Positions 1 through 6,270 of a stretch of DNA of 32,275 nt are shown piece after piece. The stretch's first letter is position 1, and every line of letters begins with the position of its first letter. The notes below the pieces were generated by a model. It was not told the origin of the DNA, did no database searches, and saw only the letters and a list, made by a program, of their open reading frames with translations. Source of the DNA: Verrucomicrobiales bacterium (GTDB lineage: Bacteria; Verrucomicrobiota; Verrucomicrobiia; Limisphaerales; JAYPXF01). The DNA lies in assembly GCA_002715965.1 (NCBI GenBank), contig PBAL01000037.1:1-32275 (forward strand), in the 5' to 3' direction. A program made the position numbers and the translations under genes.

Positions 1-69
1 GGTTTTGCCTTTGTAGTGCGGTGGGCTCTGGTTGCTAGCGCCGCAATTTGTGCAGTGCGTCTCGAACAT
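1..69 (-). CDS. Partial cassette gene, zinc-ribbon-like protein (5' end only)
   Basis: The minus strand opens with ATG at 69 and reads 23 codons without a stop to the window edge. The peptide starts MFETHCTNCGAS, with a CxxCG knuckle at residues 6-10 typical of the first half of a zinc ribbon; the second half would lie outside the window. The ATG is only about ten bases after the attC-like site at 80-204, and the gene points the same way as the neighbouring cassette gene at 216-815. That is the layout expected of the next gene in an integron cassette array. The function is unknown, and the call rests on start position, context and one knuckle. Confidence 0.5.
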   Translation of the reverse strand, partial: MFETHCTNCGASNQSPPHYKGKT

Positions 70-79
70 CTTTTTCTTG

Positions 80-204
80 GGCTAACGTCAAGCATGAGGC
101 ACGGCTGACCGGGAGCGCGCTTGATGGAGGACAGGGGTTGTAGTTGCGGCAAGTCATACGAACTCGCGGCGGGTCAGCCGTTGCTCTCCATGCGCTTGTT
201 CGGC
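80..204 (-). repeat. attC-like recombination site (cassette boundary)
   Basis: Read on the minus strand this 125-base segment starts with GCCGAAC and ends with GTTAGCC, close to the attC core consensus RYYYAAC/GTTRRRY. Between them lie imperfectly complementary arms: CGGCTGACC near one end matches GGTCAGCCG near the other, and GCATG matches CATGC. The 22 bases next to the GCCGAAC end (179-200) match the second site (869-890) at 20 positions. Length and symmetry fit attC sites. It lies 11 bases past the stop codon of the GYF gene, as in gene cassettes. No integrase is in the window. Confidence 0.7.
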
Positions 205-215
205 ATTCGTGATGG

Positions 216-815
216 CTAAGAGCTTACGACGGCAAGCACAATAAAGCCAATGACTAGTAGAATCACGAAACCCAGAACGATGTAGGTCATTACTTTGCCA
301 GCAGTGTCCAGCTTCTTGGTGTCCTCATACCCTTCCTGACACACCAAACAACGGATGCCAACTAGAAGATTTGCGATCGGCACAAGTATGAGCAGACACC
401 ACCAAGGATTCATCCCGATATTCTTCAGTCGGTAATAGACGGGAAAAAATGAAATCACCATGAAATTCAGGGCGATGAAAAGCACCCCACCGCCCGATGA
501 ATCGGCCTGGGCAAATCCTGCCGCCAAGACATTATCAACGATTGCCAAGCCAATCATGATCCCAAAGTATGGCAGACGCCTGATTCCTCCATAATGCTTG
601 CCTTGCAGCGCAGATTGTTGAGCCTGAACTGGAGGAGGTGGTGGCACATTCCTAGACTGTGGAATCACCTCGTGAACGGCCTTCCAGTCTGGCATTCCTT
701 CTGCCCAACATAAGTCCGTCGCTGTGATAGTTCCATTGGCGAGCATGGACTGCACATCGGACTCTGGAAATGGCCCTAATTGTTGTCCCTTTGAGGTAAT
801 ATGGTATTGTGTCAT
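216..815 (-). CDS. GYF-domain / DUF805-like membrane protein in an integron gene cassette
   Basis: A 199-residue protein. Residues 1-53 form a GYF_2-type domain: YHITSKGQQLGPFPESDVQ, then a conserved W in CWAEGMPDW. A short proline/glutamine linker (about 58-68) leads to four predicted membrane helices. The motif YRLKNIGMNPWWCL resembles the R-hydrophobic-DxGxxxWW signature of DUF805 proteins, and the C-terminal helix is very hydrophobic. GYF_2 domains usually bind peptides; the role here is unknown. The start ATG at 815 lies about 25 bases after one attC-like site, and the TAG stop at 216 lies just before the other, so the gene fills the cassette. Its DNA is visibly more A+T-rich than the core genes, consistent with transfer. 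Confidence 0.85.
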   Translation of the reverse strand: MTQYHITSKGQQLGPFPESDVQSMLANGTITATDLCWAEGMPDWKAVHEVIPQSRNVPPPPPVQAQQSALQGKHYGGIRRLPYFGIMIGLAIVDNVLAAGFAQADSSGGGVLFIALNFMVISFFPVYYRLKNIGMNPWWCLLILVPIANLLVGIRCLVCQEGYEDTKKLDTAGKVMTYIVLGFVILLVIGFIVLAVVSS

Positions 816-840
816 CGTTGGTTTCCATTCATTGCCGAAC

Positions 841-894
841 GACTAACATCAGGCACGACGCGGAGCGGCGTTGCTCTGCATGTGCTTGTTATCC
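841..894 (-). repeat. attC-like recombination site (second cassette boundary)
   Basis: On the minus strand it begins GGATAAC and ends GTTAGTC, both close to the attC core sequences. It is a short 54-base hairpin whose centre is a palindrome of the type CGCCGCTCCGCG. It shares 20 of 22 bases (869-890) with the site at 80-204, and both far ends carry CTAAC followed by a GGCACG block. The GYF gene starts about 25 bases beyond it. The two sites therefore belong to one repeat family that encloses a single gene. Confidence 0.72.
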
Positions 895-910
895 AATTTA
901 ACATAGAAGA

Positions 911-934
911 CGCGCACGCCAAAGGCGTTGACGC
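911..934. repeat. Small inverted repeat between the attC site and the next gene
   Basis: ACGCC and GGCGT pair around AAA, with a flanking CGCG/CGCG pair separated by a small internal loop. It sits between the attC-like site and the plus-strand gene at 963. It could be a terminator-like hairpin or part of the cassette boundary. No U-run follows on either strand. Confidence 0.35.
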
Positions 935-962
935 GCTCTGACTGGTTCTCACTTACTTTATT

Positions 963-1331
963 ATGAAGACTAAAAAACTAGAATACTATGTCGATCTCGC
1001 ACCGGGGTGGAAGGATATGCAATACCCTCCTTGTTTTATGGAGAAATCTAACCTTGGTGAAAAGCTGGAGGGATATAGGCGAGTCCGAGTCATTGTGGAG
1101 CTACCTTGTTTTGGTGGTTCCGCTGATGTAGATGGAACCGTGGAAACTGTGACAGAAGATGTCGCAACAGGCTTTCAATCTGAGAACAACGTATTCTATA
1201 GACCCCTCGGTATCCGTCCATCACTTGGCACGACGATCAGCATATTTGCCGTATTTCTTCTCGTGTTCCACTTTTTTGACAAGATAAGAGGTTCCTCGTG
1301 TTCATCACGTCCTGACATTCTTGGGCGATAA
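963..1331 (+). CDS. Hypothetical protein
   Basis: A 122-residue open frame starting at ATG 963. The first 70 residues look like a genuine soluble protein: EYYVDLAPGWKDMQYPP followed by RRVRVIVELPCFGGSADVDG, a beta-rich alternation. The last 35 residues contain one hydrophobic stretch (IFAVFLLVFHFF) followed by a serine/arginine-rich end, which may be the product of a late frameshift or truncation. I do not recognise a family. The gene points opposite to the adjacent cassette gene and lies outside the attC pair. Its DNA is A+T-rich like the cassette. It may be part of the same foreign segment. The 157 bases after it (1332-1488) hold no convincing gene. Confidence 0.5.
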   Translation: MKTKKLEYYVDLAPGWKDMQYPPCFMEKSNLGEKLEGYRRVRVIVELPCFGGSADVDGTVETVTEDVATGFQSENNVFYRPLGIRPSLGTTISIFAVFLLVFHFFDKIRGSSCSSRPDILGR

Positions 1332-1488
1332 TCCGAAAGTTTGGACGTTGTGATTCTCCACACACGAGATCTGATTACCCCTGTCACGCCGGGCTGGCAA
1401 TCCGGTATTTCTGGGTCTACCCATCTGGTGAATGGATACAGAACTCAAGTTGGCAGAATAATCGAGATCCCAAGAGGGATGGCACACG

Positions 1489-2592
1489 CTACAGCTCGAT
1501 CATCTTTCCGTCTGCGCGGGCGGATTCGAGACAGGCGTCCAACAGGATTTGTGTCTTGAGCGCGATGTCGGGCCAGTGTGAATCGGGTTTGCCGCTTAGA
1601 GCGAGCGAAGCGAAGTTGCGGAAGAGGTTGGTCTCCTGGGCGTTCGCGTGATTGTTCGCGAACTCCTTCACCGCCACGCGACGGGAGTGGCGTTCCATGT
1701 TGAACTGGCAGCCGTTGAGATCGAAGTGGGCGTTGTGCACGTCGAACGCGACTTCACTGTCAAAGTATGGCAGCACGAAATCTGAAATCAGCAGGTTGCC
1801 CTTCGTGCCACTGATATGCACCCATTGCTGGTGTTCGGTGAGGAAGGAAACGTAGAAGCTCGCTGAGACGCCTCCGTCGAAGAACAACTCGGTGGAGAAT
1901 TCGGTTGGAACCTGGTCCGGGCTGTCTTCCCGGCCGTGACCGGAAATCAGGCGGCTGGAGAGGCGTTTGGGCATGGCGTATTCCATGGTCCAGAGTGCGA
2001 TGCGGAGGGTATACCAACCGAGATCTCCCAGAACACCTTGAGGTTCAAGTCCGCTGTGGACGCGGATGTTGCCATCGAGAAATTCCTGCGGAGCGAGAAA
2101 GCTGAACTGAGACGCGATGCGCTTGATGTCTCCGATGCTCTCACCGTCGTTCAACACCTCACGAACGGCGTCCAGTCGCTTGCTGTGCATGAACATCACT
2201 CCGTCCATGAACTGGGCTCCGGCCTTTTCGCAGGCCGCGATCATTTCCTTCAGATCCTCGGCGTGGATACCACATGGCTTTTCGCACATGATGTGCTTGC
2301 CGGCTTCGGCGGCCTTCAGCACCCATTCCTTCCGAACGCCGGTCGGAAGAGGGATGTAAACCGCGTCCACGTCGTCACTCGCAAGCAGTTCTTCGTAACT
2401 GCCCAATGCCCGCGGCGCTTCCGGAAACGACACCATGGCCGAGTTCTCATCAATGAAGGCCTGCGCCTTTTCAACGCTCCGACTCGCCACGGCTACGATG
2501 GTTCCGTTGCCGGAATTCCGGATAGCCTGCCAGTTCTTTCGCGCAATCCCGGCCGTACTCAGGATGCCCCAACGACAAATTGAATCGCTCAT
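1489..2592 (-). CDS. Gfo/Idh/MocA-family oxidoreductase (dihydrodiol dehydrogenase-like)
   Basis: A 367-residue NAD(P)-dependent oxidoreductase. The Rossmann domain opens with GILSTAGIA at residues 9-17, the glycine-rich dinucleotide loop. The family motif EKP lies at 104-106 (MCEKPCGIH); its lysine contacts the cofactor or substrate. The C-terminal alpha/beta domain carries GVLGDLGWYTLRIALW, matching the GxLxDxGxY signature of the glucose-fructose oxidoreductase, xylose dehydrogenase and dihydrodiol dehydrogenase branch. No signal peptide is present, so it should be cytosolic. The substrate is probably a sugar or cyclitol but cannot be read from sequence. It is transcribed alone, facing away from the hypothetical gene at 963. 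Confidence 0.9.
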   Translation of the reverse strand: MSDSICRWGILSTAGIARKNWQAIRNSGNGTIVAVASRSVEKAQAFIDENSAMVSFPEAPRALGSYEELLASDDVDAVYIPLPTGVRKEWVLKAAEAGKHIMCEKPCGIHAEDLKEMIAACEKAGAQFMDGVMFMHSKRLDAVREVLNDGESIGDIKRIASQFSFLAPQEFLDGNIRVHSGLEPQGVLGDLGWYTLRIALWTMEYAMPKRLSSRLISGHGREDSPDQVPTEFSTELFFDGGVSASFYVSFLTEHQQWVHISGTKGNLLISDFVLPYFDSEVAFDVHNAHFDLNGCQFNMERHSRRVAVKEFANNHANAQETNLFRNFASLALSGKPDSHWPDIALKTQILLDACLESARADGKMIEL

Positions 2593-2898
2593 GCGCTTCT
2601 CTTAGCGAAAAGCCTGCTCTTTAGGAACCACGGAAATGAAGTTTACGAAATACCGGCGAAAGGGATCTGAATAAGCCGTGCGTTTGGCTGTAGTGAGACG
2701 GAACGATTTTCGAAGCGTTCTGCCCCACCCCGCCTTCTCACGCTGGGTTGTCCATTACCCACAACTCTGTTGGTGATAATTTCATGTCATCCCTCCGGGA
2801 TGCTGTAATTGTGGTGAATCGACAGCACACTGGGAGAGGGAGAATCCAATGCCCATCCTTGGCATCTCTGACGTCTCTCTACGTTGCGGCAGGCCAAC
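2593..2898. other. Intergenic region with one short palindrome
   Basis: This 306-base gap between two minus-strand genes has no credible open frame. It contains a small perfect palindrome at 2788-2802, listed separately. It also includes the presumed 5' untranslated and promoter region of the oxidoreductase gene, but no clear -35/-10 pair stands out. Confidence 0.5.
2788..2802. repeat. Short palindromic repeat
   Basis: The arms CATCCC and GGGATG pair around a TCC loop. Similar 'ATCCC...GGGAT' hairpins are, from general knowledge, very common interspersed repeats in Verrucomicrobiota intergenic DNA. Only one copy is obvious in this window. Confidence 0.4.
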
Positions 2899-3573
2899 CT
2901 ACTTCAAGAACTTACCGATGATCGAGGTCCAGACCGCATAGCCCAACTCGTTCAGGTGCAGGCGGTCGCTGGCAAACAGGTCTTCATTGGGTTTTCCGTT
3001 CAGCATCATCTCTGGCGTCGTGTGGATGTAATCGAGCTGCGCTCTGCCCTTGCAATAGTCGGCGACGAGTTTGTTTGCACGCGTAACATCGGCGAACTGC
3101 TCCCACCGTTTCATACACGGTGTAATTGCGATCCAGGAGATTTGAGCCTTGGGCAACGTTGCATGCACTTTCCTGGTGAATGCAATGAAGTCTGAAAGAA
3201 CCTGCTCGGGACTCTTGCCAGCGTTGATGTCGTTCGAGCCTGCGAACATGACGATTTGGCGCGGCTTGTATGGGAGCACGATCCGATCGGCGAAGTGCAG
3301 AGAATCCGCTATCTGTGAACCGCCGAATCCGCGGTTGTAGACGGGGTGGCTCGGGAAATCTTCCGCCAGCGATTTCCATCGTCGTATGCTCGAACTGCCG
3401 ATGAAAAGGATTCCGTTCTTCGGGGGCATCTTCCCCTTGTCCGCTGCCTCGAATGCCACAATCGCCTTCTCCCATTTCTCAACATTGGCTGCCGAGGGCG
3501 GGGGAAGTTCAGCGCCCCCCAGTACGAAGCCTGAAGCGATCAAGTAAAAGATCGGACGAGTGGTAGAGAACAT
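2899..3573 (-). CDS. Secreted SGNH/GDSL-type esterase
   Basis: A 224-residue protein with a signal peptide when started at ATG 3573 (MFSTTRPIFYLIASGFVLGG); a longer frame begins only at a TTG 39 bases upstream and would bury the signal. The four SGNH blocks are visible. FIGSSS at 57-62 holds the nucleophile serine (probably S61). The oxyanion glycine lies in NRGFGGSQ (80-87). AGSNDIN holds the block III Asn (N114). SDRLHLNELGY holds the catalytic D203 and H206. The protein resembles the acylhydrolases of the PAF acetylhydrolase/TAP-like group that often deacetylate carbohydrates. The exact substrate is unknown. It follows the decayed gene at 3643-4058 in the same direction. Confidence 0.9.
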   Translation of the reverse strand: MFSTTRPIFYLIASGFVLGGAELPPPSAANVEKWEKAIVAFEAADKGKMPPKNGILFIGSSSIRRWKSLAEDFPSHPVYNRGFGGSQIADSLHFADRIVLPYKPRQIVMFAGSNDINAGKSPEQVLSDFIAFTRKVHATLPKAQISWIAITPCMKRWEQFADVTRANKLVADYCKGRAQLDYIHTTPEMMLNGKPNEDLFASDRLHLNELGYAVWTSIIGKFLK

Positions 3574-3642
3574 GAACGGACAGTGACAGTGATACGACTG
3601 GAGCGAAATCAAGAAATCGATCCGGGATATTGCTGGACGCTA

Positions 3643-4058
3643 TCAATCGGCAGCCGCGTTCAGGCCGATCACAGCCCAGGACGTTCCCCAATAGTTCGAA
3701 ATCGAATTGCTCTCGCCGTCGTTGTACCGCTCTTTGCCCGCGATTTCCCTCAAAGTGGGACAACCCGAAGATCGCCAGTCCCCCACCGAGCGCATCGCTT
3801 TCTTCGCCGAGCACCCAGCCCCAGCCGCCGTCCTTGGTCTGGGAATTGAGCAGCTTGTTCCAAGATCGATTGTCGTGAAGTTCCCCCGGTCTTCTGCGCA
3901 GCCCATTTGGTCCACTTCTCCATCTGTTTTTTCTTCCCGGGCACGCTCCAGAGCATGGACGTGATCTGGTGGCATGAGACACACTTGCGTTTGTTCATCC
4001 ATTTCTCGCCGTTCTGCCGGATATAGGGGACGGCCTTGGCAGTTGCTGCTTGGCCGGG
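3643..4058 (-). pseudogene. Frameshifted relic of a CxxCH / squalene-cyclase-repeat protein
   Basis: Three minus-strand frames join into one recognisable protein. Frame one (about 4058-3855) reads AVPYIRQNGEKW, then KRKCVSCHQ with a heme-type CxxCH, then WTKWAAQKTGG. Frame two (about 3853-3743) reads LLNSQTKDGGWGW and SDALGGGLAIFGLS. Frame three (about 3732-3643) reads YNDGESNSISNYWGTSWAVI and then a stop. Planctomycete and verrucomicrobial 'prenyltransferase/squalene oxidase repeat' proteins have this order, with a CxxCH, QxxDGGW repeats and a terminal YWGTxWAVIGL. The middle is much shorter than in intact members, and two frame changes (near 3854 and 3738) break it. The N-terminal part up to metG cannot be assigned. 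Sequencing error is less likely because residues between the blocks are missing. Confidence 0.65.
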
Positions 4059-4202
4059 CCGTTCGGCGACGCAGATCCCCTCGGCAATGAAGCCGGCAGG
4101 GACTCGCGGGCATCAAGTGGAGAATTCAGGCAATTGATTCGCGACCGCCGTTGGGCAAAGCCACAGCTTCTGACTCGCAAGCTCATTCCTCCACTGAACA
4201 AC

Positions 4203-5783
4203 TCACTTCTTGGCTTTGTCGCCAAGGTCCTTGCGCGGGAAGAGAGGTGATGGCTTGCCAACGTGATGGCCGCCCTTGACGCCTCCCCAGACTGCCAGCG
4301 CAAGACGATCGGGTGCGCCTTCGATTCCCAGCTGTTCATAGATCTTCTCTGAAGTACCCGGCACATAGGGCCAGAGCAACACGCCAAGGATTCGCGCGAC
4401 TTCGACGAGGTTGTAGAGGATCTCACCCACGCGACCGGCTTCCCCGGGATCTTTGGCCAACTTGAATGGCGCGGTCCGATCGATGTAGCTGTTGGCTTCA
4501 TCGATGAGTTTGTTGATCGAGTAGAGTCCCGCTTGCAGCCGATTGTTGCGAAGATGCCCGGTCGTTTCTGCGACGGTTTGTTCGGAGACCTCGCGAAGGT
4601 CGTCGTTAGGTTCGGCTATCACGCCTTCTCGATAGCGATTGGTCATGGCAAGTGAGCGGTTCACAAGGTTGCCGATGCCGTTGGCGAGGTTGTTGTAGCG
4701 TGAGGCGAAGCCTTCGTCGGTCCAATTGCCGTCGGGTCCGATATCCAGCTCGCGCACGACGTAGTAACGGAAGGCATCAATGCCCCATTCATCGATGACT
4801 TCTATCGGATCGATGGTGTTGCCGGTGGCCTTGGAGATCTTCTCGCCGTCCTTTTGCCAGAACCCGTGCACCAAGACCTGTTTCGGCAAGGGAAGCCCCA
4901 TGGCCTTCAGCATGATCGGCCAATAGACAGCGTGGAATCGGAGAATGTCTTTTCCGATGACGTGAACATCTGCGGGCCAGAGTTCGGTCTCGTCGGAGGC
5001 GTTTTCGAATTCTTCAGGATTGAGGCCCAGTCCTTCAAGCACGCCCCTGTCGCCATGCGCAGCAGGAATGCTGATGTAATTGGTCAGCGCATCAAACCAA
5101 ACGTAGGTCACGTATTCCGGATCGAAGGGAAATGGTATCCCCCACGAGAGGCGCCCTTTCGGTCGTGAGCTGCAGAGATCCCCGAGTTCGTTATTCTTCA
5201 AGAAACCCAGCACTTCGTTGCGACGATAGTCCGGCTGCACGAAATCAGGATTGGACTCGATGTAGTCGATGAGCCACTGCTGGTGCGCGCCCATCTTGAA
5301 ATTGTAGTTCTCTTCCTCCAGTTCGATGACCTCGCCCCATTGCGGACCAAAGCTGCCGTCTTCCTCGCGATCCTGATCGGTGAGGAATTGTTCCTGCTTG
5401 ATCGAGTAACTGCCGGAGTATTTTTCGCGATAGAAGTGGCCGGACTTTTCCAGTTTCTCCAACACCGCCCTGACAACCTTCTTGTGCGGAGGCGAGGTGG
5501 TGCGCACAAAGTCGGCGTTCGCAAGATTCAGCCTTTCCGCGAAGCTCTTCCAGGTCCCGGCGAGTTCGTCGCAATATTCCTGGGCTGATTTCCCCAGTTC
5601 AACAGCCGAGTTTTGCACCTTCTGCCCATGCTCATCCAATCCGGTCAGATAGAAGACCTCCTCACCCAGTGACACATGGGCGCGCGCGATGACGTCGGTG
5701 ATGACCTTCTCATAGGCGTGCCCGATGTGGGGCGCGCCGTTCACGTAATCAATCGCAGTCGTAATGTAGTATCGCTTGCTCAT
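4203..5783 (-). CDS. metG: Methionyl-tRNA synthetase
   Basis: Charges tRNA-Met with methionine in the cytosol. The 526-residue protein begins at ATG 5783 (MSKRYYITTAIDYVNG); 30 residues of upstream open frame are not family-like. The class I HIGH signature is HIGH at 19-22 (PHIGHAY), and the KMSKS loop is KISKAT near residue 315. FLTGLDEHGQK follows HIGH as usual. No four-cysteine zinc knuckle is visible and there is no C-terminal EMAP/Trbp111 domain, so this is the short zinc-less form. The anticodon-binding helical domain includes NRLQAGLYSINKLIDEAN, and the end has the family-typical PSPLFPRKDL. A small membrane protein gene lies 100 bases upstream in the same direction. Confidence 0.96.
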   Translation of the reverse strand: MSKRYYITTAIDYVNGAPHIGHAYEKVITDVIARAHVSLGEEVFYLTGLDEHGQKVQNSAVELGKSAQEYCDELAGTWKSFAERLNLANADFVRTTSPPHKKVVRAVLEKLEKSGHFYREKYSGSYSIKQEQFLTDQDREEDGSFGPQWGEVIELEEENYNFKMGAHQQWLIDYIESNPDFVQPDYRRNEVLGFLKNNELGDLCSSRPKGRLSWGIPFPFDPEYVTYVWFDALTNYISIPAAHGDRGVLEGLGLNPEEFENASDETELWPADVHVIGKDILRFHAVYWPIMLKAMGLPLPKQVLVHGFWQKDGEKISKATGNTIDPIEVIDEWGIDAFRYYVVRELDIGPDGNWTDEGFASRYNNLANGIGNLVNRSLAMTNRYREGVIAEPNDDLREVSEQTVAETTGHLRNNRLQAGLYSINKLIDEANSYIDRTAPFKLAKDPGEAGRVGEILYNLVEVARILGVLLWPYVPGTSEKIYEQLGIEGAPDRLALAVWGGVKGGHHVGKPSPLFPRKDLGDKAKK

Positions 5784-5883
5784 CAGCGGGGCGCAGTCTG
5801 GCGAATTCAAACTTCCTTGGCAAATGTTGGCGACCGCACCGAAATCAAAGTGCCGATCACCATCGGAACACAAAGTTCACCAA

Positions 5884-6219
5884 TCACTTCGTCGCGTCAA
5901 CATTCAGGTCTGCGTCGGAACGAGCTTTCATCGCAGCCAGTTCCTTCTCGAAGAACTCCGGGAATGCGCCGACGAACACGAATGTGAACAAGGCGAGCTG
6001 AACGGAATGCACGATGATCCGCCATCCGATCGAGTAGACCTGCTTGAGCTTGGGATCAAGCCCTTTGCCCGCCGCGTCAATGCTGGTTGAGACGGTCAGT
6101 TCGATTGCGGTCGCGCCAAAGTGAGTCGCGGCCACGGCTGCTCCCGCTGCAGCCAGCAGAACCAGTAGTTTCAAGCCGGAAAAAGTCCAGCGCAGCCACC
6201 ATCTTATTATCGAACTCAT
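5884..6219 (-). CDS. Small membrane protein of unknown function
   Basis: A 111-residue protein starting at ATG 6219 (MSSIIRWWLRWTFSGLK); a longer frame to 6327 gives a hydrophilic leader that is unlikely to be translated. Helix one spans about residues 14-32 (a run of L, V and A), and a second segment lies around 72-90 (VHSVQLALFTFVFVG). The tail is charged. I recognise no family. It is co-directional with metG and could be co-transcribed with it; a divergent scpA-containing frame begins 51 bases away on the other strand. Confidence 0.65.
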   Translation of the reverse strand: MSSIIRWWLRWTFSGLKLLVLLAAAGAAVAATHFGATAIELTVSTSIDAAGKGLDPKLKQVYSIGWRIIVHSVQLALFTFVFVGAFPEFFEKELAAMKARSDADLNVDATK

Positions 6220-6270
6220 GGATTCGTTTCGCTTCGCACAACGGGGGAGGAATAACTGGCCCTCGGAATA

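Noticed and set aside
1341..1559. Small plus-strand frame between the hypothetical gene and the oxidoreductase
   Set aside because: It runs into the oxidoreductase gene on the other strand and has no motif.
3995..4501. Minus-strand open frame overlapping the metG 3' end
   Set aside because: Most of it is a shifted reading of metG; only the short 3' end lies outside, and the relic is better explained by other frames.
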